Shown here: one piece after another, positions 43,276 through 53,797 of the stretch | Layout: each line of letters opens with the position of its first letter | How positions within the stretch are numbered: the stretch's first letter is position 1 | Source of the DNA: Candidatus Rhodoblastus alkanivorans | GTDB taxonomy: Bacteria > Pseudomonadota > Alphaproteobacteria > Rhizobiales > Beijerinckiaceae | Length of the DNA stretch: 64,000 bases | Assembly (NCBI RefSeq): GCF_022760755.1 | Contig: NZ_JAIVFP010000001.1 | Location: forward strand, 1,716,001 to 1,780,000 | Reading direction: 5' to 3' | Notes under the pieces: generated by a model | Told to the model about the DNA's origin: nothing | What the model saw: the letters and a program-made list of their open reading frames with translations, nothing else | The model's database searches: none | Translations under genes and position numbers: made by a program

Positions 43276-44913
43276 ATGGCAATCCTTTACGGCGATACTG
43301 CTGGCTCCCTCAGCGGAAAAACGCATGGCGGAGACCAGACGCTGGTGGGCTCCGACCCGACGAATACGATCTTTGGCGACGCCGGCGTGGATTTGCGCGA
43401 TAAGGCGGTCGGCGGCGACGACACGCTGATAAGCTATGGGTCCGGAAATTTATACGGCGACGCCGGAGGGAACATTCTCAACCGCGCGAGCGGCGGCAAC
43501 GACACATTGAACGCGCTCATCACCGCCGCTTCGACTTTTCCTTTCAACATCAATATGTACGGCGACGCCGGCGGGAATATTTCCGACCACGCCGTCGGCG
43601 GCGACGACATTTTATATGCGCTCATCTCAGGCCCGTCTTCGACCGATCTCGTCAATATCAATATGTATGGCGACGCCGGAGGGAACATTTCCGGCCACGC
43701 CGTCGGCGGCAATGACACGCTGAGCGTCGATGTCGCCGAACTTCGCACAATGAACATCAATATGTTCGGCGACGTCGGAGGCGATCTCTCCGGCCACGCC
43801 ACTGGCGGGAACGACACCTTCCTGACCGTGTCCGAAGGAAGGCCATTCGCTCACCAGCCAATCGTAATGTACGGCGATGCGGGTGGAGACATGCTGGATC
43901 ATTCCCGCGGCGGCGACGACGCCTTTGATCTCGGCAGCAATCATGATGCGCGCACCACATGCTACGGCGACGCCGGCGGAAACATGTCTGGTCATGCTAT
44001 TGGCGGCAATGATATGTTTACGATGGCGGGCCCCCAAAATAACTACGTTATTTACGGCGACGCCGGCGGCGACATGAGCGATCACGCCTGCGGCGGCAAT
44101 GATGTCTTCAAGGACAACGCGGCGGGCGGCGATGCCACGTTCTATGGTGACGCGGGGGGCAACATGTCCGGTCATGCGCGGGGCGGCAAGGACACGTTCC
44201 AGGCCGGCGACGAGAGCAGCACCGTTTTCTATGGCGACGCCGGCGGCAATATGGGCGACCATGCCATTGGCGGCGACGATAAATTCATAGGCAGTGCGTC
44301 GGCTGCCTATGGCACGAGCCTCGCCTATGGGGACGCCCGGACTATGTTCGGCAATGCGCAGGGCGGCGACGATCTGCTCGTCGGCGCCAGCTATTTCACC
44401 CATTTCACCGACTTGCTCAACATGCTCATCGGCGACGCCCAGACCATGTCCGGCAATGCCCGGGGCGGCGACGACAAGCTTGTCGGCGGCAATGATCCCG
44501 GGCCTTCGCACCTGGCTGGCACATATGAGAGCGTTCTCATCGGCGATGCGCAAACCATGTCAGGCGGCGCTCGCGGCGGCAATGATACGTTAATCAGCGG
44601 CACGGGCAATGATGACATGTGGGGCGACGCACAGGTCATGCTGGGCAATGCGCGAGGGGGCGACGACACCTTCACCTTTTACGCCAATAACGGCCACGAC
44701 AAGATCGAGGATTTCGGCCAGGGTTTAAAGGGATCAAACTGGGGAACCGATCACATCGACGTCAGCGCCTTGGGGGTTTGCAACTTTTGTCAGCTCGACA
44801 TTTCGGCCTTCAATCCCTCGACCCACGAAAGCACGATCACCTTCGGTTCCGGCAATGACGTCGTCGTGCATAGCCTGATTGCGCTCAGGCCGCAGGACTT
44901 CATCTTTTCCTGA
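43276..44913 (+). CDS. RTX-like repeat protein, copy 2
   Basis: A 545-residue paralogue of the preceding gene, the same length and with the same order of about 15 repeats. About the first 150 residues differ at only a few positions. The middle (about residues 180-360) carries many substitutions, such as FDLGSNHDARTTCYGDAGGN in place of the copy-1 unit. The last 180 residues are again almost identical. All Gly-Asp and Gly-Gly-Asn/Asp core residues are kept despite the changes, which suggests both copies are under selection. It shares the duplicated promoter region and lacks an N-terminal signal. A calcium-binding, type I-secreted surface or extracellular role is likely but not proven. Confidence 0.85.
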   Translation: MAILYGDTAGSLSGKTHGGDQTLVGSDPTNTIFGDAGVDLRDKAVGGDDTLISYGSGNLYGDAGGNILNRASGGNDTLNALITAASTFPFNINMYGDAGGNISDHAVGGDDILYALISGPSSTDLVNINMYGDAGGNISGHAVGGNDTLSVDVAELRTMNINMFGDVGGDLSGHATGGNDTFLTVSEGRPFAHQPIVMYGDAGGDMLDHSRGGDDAFDLGSNHDARTTCYGDAGGNMSGHAIGGNDMFTMAGPQNNYVIYGDAGGDMSDHACGGNDVFKDNAAGGDATFYGDAGGNMSGHARGGKDTFQAGDESSTVFYGDAGGNMGDHAIGGDDKFIGSASAAYGTSLAYGDARTMFGNAQGGDDLLVGASYFTHFTDLLNMLIGDAQTMSGNARGGDDKLVGGNDPGPSHLAGTYESVLIGDAQTMSGGARGGNDTLISGTGNDDMWGDAQVMLGNARGGDDTFTFYANNGHDKIEDFGQGLKGSNWGTDHIDVSALGVCNFCQLDISAFNPSTHESTITFGSGNDVVVHSLIALRPQDFIFS

Positions 44914-44937
44914 CGGTTCCGGAGGAGTGGGAGCCCG

Positions 44938-45372
44938 TCACCTGTTCAATCCCGCCTGGGGCCTTGTTGGGACATCCGACAGCAAGGTCCAGCCAGGGGA
45001 AGGCTTACGGCCCTCGCGAAATCCATGTGTTTCGAAATGTTCCTGAGCGGATGCGAACTTCCCTGACCGGACGCCATCGGCAATGTCAGGGTAGGTCTTG
45101 AGATACCAAGCCGAGTCGACCTTCATCGGGCGCGGCCATCTGTCTTCGAAATAGCCCGATTCGACGTAATGTTCCCGCGCCGAAGCGATTTTCCCTTGCT
45201 TGAATGCAGCGCGAACGTCGCTGTAAGCTTCAAAATACCATTTTTCATCCATTTCGACTTCAAGCAATAAAGCGCGTAACGCGCTTCGAAGCCGATTTTC
45301 TTCAATTCTTATGAAGCGGCTATTTTGATCGCGCGTTTCGCTGCGGAGGAATCCATAAGAAAATAGGCTCAT
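44938..45372 (-). CDS. Protein with two YPDI/YSDV-type short repeats
   Basis: About 144 residues. After a charged N-terminal helical part come two copies of a roughly 45-residue module: WYFEAYSDVRAAFKQGKIAS with AREHYVESGYFEDR, and WYLKTYPDIADGVRSGKFAS with AQEHFETHGFREGR. This module (Tyr-x-x-x-Tyr-x-Asp ... His-Phe/Tyr-x-x-x-Gly) is often seen beside RTX or glycosyltransferase domains in Hyphomicrobiales; its function is unknown. The start is uncertain: ATG 45372 (MSLFSYGFL) has GGGAAG before it, and starts up to 45447 are open. It is convergent with the repeat-protein genes, and its last codons lie inside the tandem duplication. Confidence 0.68.
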   Translation of the reverse strand: MSLFSYGFLRSETRDQNSRFIRIEENRLRSALRALLLEVEMDEKWYFEAYSDVRAAFKQGKIASAREHYVESGYFEDRWPRPMKVDSAWYLKTYPDIADGVRSGKFASAQEHFETHGFREGRKPSPGWTLLSDVPTRPQAGLNR

Positions 45373-45666
45373 AGAACAAACTTCCCGGAATTGCTGGTGA
45401 AACCCAGGTGAGCATTGCATAGACGCAATATCGCTTAACCTACTCAAAATTAAAACAAAAATGTCGCGCGTTCAAGGGGTGGTTCGTCATCGCCCGCGCG
45501 AACGGATCGAATAGGGCTTCGCCATTCCCGTTCGTCGTGTTGGCAAGATGGTCGGAAAACGCTCTGGCCGTCATTGCGAGGAGCCGGGGGCGACGAAGCA
45601 ATCCAAACCGCCTTGCAAGAGGTCGCGAGGTGGATTGCTTCGTTTCGCTCGTAATGACGGCGCCGT
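45373..45666. other. Spacer between the YPDI/YSDV gene and ftsK
   Basis: About 294 bases without a gene. The left part is AT-rich and probably holds the promoter of the minus-strand small gene. The right part is occupied by the second copy of the inverted-repeat element (45568-45660), which ends 6 bases from the ftsK stop. Confidence 0.5.
45568..45660. repeat. 93-bp inverted-repeat element (MITE/REP-like), copy B
   Basis: The terminal repeat CCGTCATTGCGAG (45568-45580) and CTCGTAATGACGG (45648-45660) match at 12 of 13 positions. Inner arms GAAGCAATCCA (45595-45605) and TGGATTGCTTC (45631-45641) are perfect complements. The termini are the same as in copy A (17894-18033); the interior differs in length and sequence. 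It follows the ftsK stop codon directly. Confidence 0.75.
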
Positions 45667-48438
<2,772 letters not shown>

Positions 48439-48599
48439 GAACGCTTCGCCTTGAATACGCAAGAACGACGCCCGCGGCCCGGAAAATTCCTGGCGCAAGA
48501 CAGGGCGTTACGTGGGCGAGAATGGGGTCCGCAGGGTTAACGCCCGGTTTCGAATGAGGTTAATTCGGACCTGTCCACAGGAGCTGACCAATCATTAAC

Positions 48600-50153
48600 T
48601 TGCCCGGCGCGCCGGCTTGGCCGATCTTCGCCATGAGAGCCGCGGGGGATGCGGCCGCGGGCTTGAACGGTATGGATCTGGGACGGGGCTGGCGGCGCTT
48701 GACGGCCTGGCGGCGACAGGCGGGCGGATGGCGCATGATAGGCTGGCGGGGCCTCGTCGGTTTGTGGCGGCTCTTCCGCACCACCGCCTTCAAGCTGGCG
48801 ATCGCCTATTTCATCATCTTCGGCTTCGGCTTCACCCTGGTGATCGAGCAGGTCGGCGAGAATGTGCGCGAACTCGTCAACCAGCAGATACGCCAGACCA
48901 TCGACGCCGACATCAAGGGCCTCGCCGATCAATATGGCGACGGCGGCCTCGCTCAACTGGTCGCGGTGGTGGAGCGCCGCTCGCGCGCGCCGGGGGCGTC
49001 GATCTATCTGGTGACGGCCCCGAACGGCGTCGCCGTCGCCGGCAACGTGCTCGAACTTCCAGCCGGCGTGCTCGACCAGAAGACTGCGGTCGAGATCCGA
49101 TACGAGCGGCTCGGCGAGCCCAATGTCAAACGCCGGGCCATAGCCCGTGTTTTCACCTTGCCCGGCGGCTTCCGCCTGCTGATCGGACACGATCTCGAAG
49201 ACCGCGAGCGGCTGCGGCACATTCTTGGCTCGGCTCTGTTCACCTCTTTGTTGTGGCTGCTGGTGATCGCGACCTTCGGCGGGCTGTTCGTCGCGCGGCG
49301 CCTGCTGCAGCGGGTGGACGCGATGAGCGCGAAGGCCGCGACCCTGCTGCAGGGCGATCTGACCGGCCGGCTGCCGCTCTCCGGCGCGGACGACGAACTC
49401 GACCGCCTCGCGCGCAATCTCAACGCCATGCTCGACCGGATCGCCAGCCTGATGGAGGGAATTCGGCAGGTCTCGGACAATATCGCCCACGACCTGCGCA
49501 CGCCGCTGACAAGGCTGCGCAACAATGCCGAACAGGCGTTGCAGCTCGAAGCCGGGGAGGAGGGCGCCCGCGCCGCGCTGGAGCAGGTGATCGAGGAGGC
49601 CGACGGGCTGATCCGCATCTTCAACGCGCTGCTGATGATCGCGCGGGCCGAATCCCATTCCTCGCGCGAGAATTTCACCGATCTCGACGCGTCCGAACTC
49701 GTCCGCGACATGGCCGAGCTTTACGAGCCCGCGGCCGAGGAGGCCAATATCGTCCTTCGGGTCGAGGCGCCTCAGCCCGCGCCGATTCACGGCCAGCGCG
49801 AGCTGATCGGCCAGGCAATGGCCAATCTGATCGACAATGCGCTCAAATATGGCGCGCCCGACCTGCCCGGCGCGGCGGCGGACGTCGCCATCACGTCGGC
49901 GCTCACGGACGACTGGGTCGAGATCGCGGTCGCCGATCGGGGTCCGGGCATTCCCGCGACGGAGCGGGAGCGGGTGCAGGGGCGTTTCGTGCGGCTGGAA
50001 GCGTCGCGAAGCCTGCCGGGCTCCGGCCTCGGCCTTTCGCTTGCCGCCGCCGTCGCCCGGCTCCATGACGGCGTGTTGCGAATCGAGGACAATGCGCCCG
50101 GGCTGCGGGTCGTCCTGGCGCTGCCGCGCCGCAGGGAGGGAAGAGGAGCATGA
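48600..50153 (+). CDS. Membrane sensor histidine kinase
   Basis: Up to 517 residues. The first membrane span is LAIAYFIIFGFGFTLVIEQV and the second is LFTSLLWLLVIATFGGLFVA. Between them is a periplasmic sensor of about 135 residues. HAMP follows (RRLLQRVDAMSAKAATLLQG), then HisKA with the phospho-His in SDNIAHDLRTPLTRLRNNAE, and HATPase with the N-box NLIDNALKYGAP and G-boxes VADRGPGIP and GSGLGLSLAAAVARLHDG. No response regulator gene lies beside it; upstream is ftsK on the other strand. Its TGA overlaps the glnE ATG. The start is uncertain (TTG 48600, ATG 48633, 48672 or 48735 all precede the first span). Confidence 0.92.
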   Translation: MPGAPAWPIFAMRAAGDAAAGLNGMDLGRGWRRLTAWRRQAGGWRMIGWRGLVGLWRLFRTTAFKLAIAYFIIFGFGFTLVIEQVGENVRELVNQQIRQTIDADIKGLADQYGDGGLAQLVAVVERRSRAPGASIYLVTAPNGVAVAGNVLELPAGVLDQKTAVEIRYERLGEPNVKRRAIARVFTLPGGFRLLIGHDLEDRERLRHILGSALFTSLLWLLVIATFGGLFVARRLLQRVDAMSAKAATLLQGDLTGRLPLSGADDELDRLARNLNAMLDRIASLMEGIRQVSDNIAHDLRTPLTRLRNNAEQALQLEAGEEGARAALEQVIEEADGLIRIFNALLMIARAESHSSRENFTDLDASELVRDMAELYEPAAEEANIVLRVEAPQPAPIHGQRELIGQAMANLIDNALKYGAPDLPGAAADVAITSALTDDWVEIAVADRGPGIPATERERVQGRFVRLEASRSLPGSGLGLSLAAAVARLHDGVLRIEDNAPGLRVVLALPRRREGRGA

Positions 50154-53065
50154 CGACCAAGGCGCTGACCATCCCCCGTCCGGTCAAGCTCGCCGCCGCC
50201 CGCGCGCGGGTCGCGGAAGTTCTTAAAGCCGCGGGCGAGGAAACCGCCGCTGCTCTGCGCGCCTTGCCGGACTGGTCGAAACTGGAAGCGGTTCTCGGCG
50301 GGATCGCCGATCAGTCGCCCTTCCTTTGGGGGCTGGCGCGGCGCGATCCCGCCCGCCTGCTTCGCATCCGCAGCCTGAACCCCGATGCGGCGCTCGACGA
50401 GGCGCTGCGCCGCCTTTCGGCCTGCCATGCGCCCGATTGCACGGAGGCTCACGCCATGAGCCTGTTGCGCAAGGCGAAGCAGGAGATCGCGCTGATCGTG
50501 GCCCTGGCCGATCTTTCAGGCGAATGGGACGTCGTCGCCGCGACCAAAGCCCTGTCGCGGGCGGCGGACCGTTTTGTCGTCGCCGCCCTGCGCGTCGCCC
50601 TGCGCCTGTCGGGCGACAGACTGGCGCTCGCCCATCCGGACGAGCCGGAGCGCGACTGCGGCCTTGTGATTCTGGCGCTCGGCAAGCACGGCGCGCTGGA
50701 GCTGAATTATTCCTCCGACGTCGATCTCGTCGTGTTCTATGACTCCCGCTCGCCCGTCCTCGGCGCGGGTCCCGGCGCGAAAGCCAATTCGCTGCGCCTG
50801 ACCCAACATCTCGTAAAGCTTTTGCAGGAGCGCACCGGCGACGGCTACGTGCTGAGGGTTGATCTTCGTTTGCGGCCCGATCCCGGCTCGACCGCCGCCG
50901 CCGTTTCGCTCGACGCCGCGCGCCATTATTACGAGACGCTCGGCCAGAACTGGGAGCGCGCCGCCATGATCAAGGCGCGCCCGGTGGCGGGCGATCTCGC
51001 GCTCGGCTTCGATTTCCTGCAGGAAATGGCCGCCTTCGTCTGGCGCAAATATTTCGATTACGCGACCATCGCCGACATTCACGCCATGAAGCGCCAGATC
51101 CACGCGGCCAAGGGCCATGCCGAGATCGCGGTCGCCGGCCATGACGTGAAGCTCGGGCGCGGCGGCATCCGCGAGATCGAATTTTTCGTCCAGACCCAGC
51201 AGCTGATTTTCGGCGGCCGCCGCAAGCAATTGCGCGGCGCGCGCACGCTCGACATGCTGCGACAGCTCTGCACGGACAATTGGATCACGCAGCAGGCCGC
51301 GGATGATTTGAGCGACGCCTATCATTTTCTGCGCGCGGTCGAGCACCGCCTGCAAATGGTCAACGACCAGCAGACCCAGCGCCTGCCCGAGGACGAGGGC
51401 GCGCTGAAAAATTTCGCGCGCTTCTGCGGCTATGCCGGGACCGCCGGATTCGCCCGCGATCTGCTGCGCCATTTCCGCGCGGTGGAGAAACATTACGCGC
51501 GCCTGTTCGAGCATGCGCCCGGCCTGGATTCGCTGGCGGGCAATCTGGTTTTCACCGGCGCTGCGGATGATCCTGAAACGTTGGAAACCCTGCGCGAAAT
51601 GGGGTTCCGCGATCCCGCGCTCGCGGCCGAGACCGTGCGCGGCTGGCATTTCGGGCGCCGCCCCGCCGTGCGCAGCGCCCGCGCCCGCGAGGCGCTGACG
51701 GAGCTGGTTCCGGCGCTGCTCGAAGCCTTTTCCAATTCGGGCGACGCCGATTCCGGCCTGGCGGCCTTCGACGCCGCTCTGGCGCGGCTGCCGGCGGCGA
51801 CGGAACTGTTCTCGCTGCTCAGATCGCACGCGGCGATGCTCCAGCTTTTCGCCGACATTCTCGGCGGCGCGCCGCGTCTGGCGCAGGTGATCGCGCGCAG
51901 CCCCCATGTGCTCGACGTCGCGATCGATCGCGGCGTGATGGCTGCGCCGATGGACGTCGCCGAATACGTAGCGCGTCTCGTGCTGTTCCATAACGCCGGT
52001 CCGAGTTTGGAGACTTTTCTCGACGTCGTGCGGGATTTCGGGAATGAGGAGAATTTCATGATCGGCTTGCGGCTGTTTGCCGGGCTGATCGAGCCGGACC
52101 AGGCGGCGCAGGCCTATGCCGCGCTCGCCGAGGCGATCGTTCGCGCCTGTCTGGCGCGCGTCGAAATGGATTTTTCCGCCGAGCACGGCGTCGTACCGGG
52201 CGGGCGCTGCGTCGTGCTGGGCTTGGGAAAACTCGGCTCGCGCGAAATGACCGCGACCTCCGACCTGGATCTCGTCCTGCTCTATGATTTCGACCCCGAA
52301 CGCCCCGAATCCGACGGCCAGAAGCCGCTCCACGCCACAGTCTATTACATCAGGTTGACCCAGCGCCTGATCGCGGCGCTGACCGCGCCGACCCGGCGCG
52401 GCAAATTGTTCGAGGTGGACATGCGGCTGCGGCCTTCCGGCCGGCAGGGGCCGCTGGCGACGCAATTCGCTTCGTTCCGGGCGTATCAGGCTTCCGAAGC
52501 TGAAATCTGGGAACATATGGCGCTGACCCGGGCGCGGCCGATCGCCGGCGACGACGGTCTCGCCGCCACGGCCGCCGCGACCATCGCGCAAACGCTGTAT
52601 CGCCCGCGCGACACGGCCGGGCTCGCCAAGGCGGTGCGCGACACGCGCGCCCTGATCGCCCGGGAAAAGGGCGACGACGACGGCTGGAACCTCAAGCTCG
52701 CCGCCGGCGGCCTGCTCGATGTCGAATTCCTGGCGCAATTTCTCGCCTTGGCCCATGGCGCCGAGGCGCCGGCGCTGCGCCAAACCGCGACGGCGCACAT
52801 TCTGGCCGCCGCGGCAAAATCCGGTTTTCTGGACGCCGAGACGTCGGAAAGCCTGCTCAAGGCGCACGCCCTTTACGCCAATGTCACCCAATGGCTGCGG
52901 CTGGCTTTGGGCGACGGCGCCAACCCGCGGCACGCCGCCCAAGGCGTCAAACGCCGCATCGCCGCCGCCACCGGCCTGCCGGATTTCGGCTTGCTGGAGC
53001 GGGAACTGGCGGCGACGCGGAAAGAAGTGAGGCGGATTTTTACGCAGGTCTTGGCGAAGGGCTGA
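50150..53065 (+). CDS. glnE: Bifunctional glutamine synthetase adenylyltransferase/deadenylylase GlnE
   Basis: A 971-residue enzyme that adenylylates and deadenylylates glutamine synthetase in response to PII and glutamine. It has two nucleotidyltransferase domains, each with the catalytic Gly/Asp pattern: the N-terminal deadenylylase VILALGKHGALELNYSSDVD near residue 175, and the C-terminal adenylylase VVLGLGKLGSREMTATSDLD near 690. GKLFEVDMRLRPSGRQGPLA is also typical. The length is normal for the family. Its ATG overlaps the stop of the histidine kinase gene (ATGA, 50150-50153), so the two are co-translated, which may tie the kinase's signal to nitrogen or envelope control. Confidence 0.97.
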   Translation: MTTKALTIPRPVKLAAARARVAEVLKAAGEETAAALRALPDWSKLEAVLGGIADQSPFLWGLARRDPARLLRIRSLNPDAALDEALRRLSACHAPDCTEAHAMSLLRKAKQEIALIVALADLSGEWDVVAATKALSRAADRFVVAALRVALRLSGDRLALAHPDEPERDCGLVILALGKHGALELNYSSDVDLVVFYDSRSPVLGAGPGAKANSLRLTQHLVKLLQERTGDGYVLRVDLRLRPDPGSTAAAVSLDAARHYYETLGQNWERAAMIKARPVAGDLALGFDFLQEMAAFVWRKYFDYATIADIHAMKRQIHAAKGHAEIAVAGHDVKLGRGGIREIEFFVQTQQLIFGGRRKQLRGARTLDMLRQLCTDNWITQQAADDLSDAYHFLRAVEHRLQMVNDQQTQRLPEDEGALKNFARFCGYAGTAGFARDLLRHFRAVEKHYARLFEHAPGLDSLAGNLVFTGAADDPETLETLREMGFRDPALAAETVRGWHFGRRPAVRSARAREALTELVPALLEAFSNSGDADSGLAAFDAALARLPAATELFSLLRSHAAMLQLFADILGGAPRLAQVIARSPHVLDVAIDRGVMAAPMDVAEYVARLVLFHNAGPSLETFLDVVRDFGNEENFMIGLRLFAGLIEPDQAAQAYAALAEAIVRACLARVEMDFSAEHGVVPGGRCVVLGLGKLGSREMTATSDLDLVLLYDFDPERPESDGQKPLHATVYYIRLTQRLIAALTAPTRRGKLFEVDMRLRPSGRQGPLATQFASFRAYQASEAEIWEHMALTRARPIAGDDGLAATAAATIAQTLYRPRDTAGLAKAVRDTRALIAREKGDDDGWNLKLAAGGLLDVEFLAQFLALAHGAEAPALRQTATAHILAAAAKSGFLDAETSESLLKAHALYANVTQWLRLALGDGANPRHAAQGVKRRIAAATGLPDFGLLERELAATRKEVRRIFTQVLAKG

Positions 53066-53134
53066 GGCAGGGGAGGCCGCCAACGCCCTGTCATACGGCT
53101 TTGTAATCGGTGTATATCATGAGAATATTCATTG

Positions 53135-53257
53135 ATGATTGAACCGCGTCAGCTTCGCCGACGTGGAATTGATAAGGATTTTGACTTGGCGCAGGTGAAT
53201 GATGCTTATTTGCTGGTCGAGGGGCTTGGCGGCCGGTTGCCTCGTGGCGAGCCGTAA
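53135..53257 (+). CDS. Possible 40-residue peptide
   Basis: A short open frame (MIEPRQLRRRGIDKDFDLAQ, ending RLPRGEP) after glnE. The sequence is protein-like, with a basic start and a mixed helix, but there is no clear ribosome-binding site and no recognised family. It is convergent with the 81-residue gene at 53278. Listed as a weak candidate only. Confidence 0.2.
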   Translation: MIEPRQLRRRGIDKDFDLAQVNDAYLLVEGLGGRLPRGEP

Positions 53258-53277
53258 GTCTTTCGGAAATAAACGCT

Positions 53278-53523
53278 TTACGCCATCTTGAGCTGATAGC
53301 GATCGAAGATCGCTTCGTGAACGACATCCGCCTCGAATTCGGAGAAGGCGGCGTATTTCGGGTTTCTCAAAACGCATTGCACGGCGAGATCGATCGCGCC
53401 GATGACATTTATAGCTTCGATCATGTTCGCGACCGTGTATTCCTCGTCGAGCAGGTGCGCAATATCGCCGATCGCGGCTCTGATGAGGGTGCTGAAGGTG
53501 ATGTCGATCGTCGCGGTCATCAT
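53278..53523 (-). CDS. Hypothetical 81-residue protein
   Basis: A small acidic, Ala/Ile-rich, probably helical protein (MMTATIDITFSTLIRAAIGD, LLDEEYTVANMIEAINVIGA, EADVVHEAIFDRYQLKMA). Its amino acid balance is normal and it uses codons with lower GC than its neighbours, which could mean recent arrival. No family recognised. It starts at one of two adjacent ATG codons without a strong ribosome-binding site. It lies alone between glnE and the beta-oxidation operon. Confidence 0.45.
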   Translation of the reverse strand: MMTATIDITFSTLIRAAIGDIAHLLDEEYTVANMIEAINVIGAIDLAVQCVLRNPKYAAFSEFEADVVHEAIFDRYQLKMA

Positions 53524-53797
53524 GTGGACGTTCTGAGCCTTGCGGGGCAGTGCGTCAAGAATGTGTTGTAAACAAGGTTTTCAGTTCGTTGCCGCGCTTG
53601 TGAACGAAAGTCATGACGTGGAAGCGCTGCCCGACCCCATTCTATCGATTGTGACGGCGCCGAAGCGTGGACACAATTCGGACTTCCCGCAAAATGCGGC
53701 TCATTCGCTTTTTTTTCGATCAAATCGGCCGAGAGGACGCGACGCTTCCGCCGCCCGGCGGTTCAGCCGGGGGCGCGCGACTTTCCGATGAAGCGGT

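Larger units (their letters stand above)
41179..44980. repeat. Exact 1901-bp tandem duplication
   Basis: Copy 1 is 41179-43079 and copy 2 is 43080-44980. Each contains the upstream region, one repeat-protein gene and a downstream stretch ending GACATCCGAC. The offset is 1901 bases from the CGTAGTT motifs through both coding regions to the last base, so no net length change has occurred. The downstream stretch includes the last dozen codons of the convergent minus-strand gene, so copy 1 keeps only that fragment. The ends are nearly identical, while a middle part of the genes has diverged. Confidence 0.95.

Noticed and set aside
41375-44913. Adhesin or toxin activity for the repeat proteins
   Set aside because: Only the repeat and an RTX-like end are visible; there is no catalytic or adhesive domain to support a specific activity.
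50516-53083. 855-codon minus-strand frame opposite glnE
   Set aside because: Antisense frame with no recognised motif; glnE on the plus strand has both catalytic sites.
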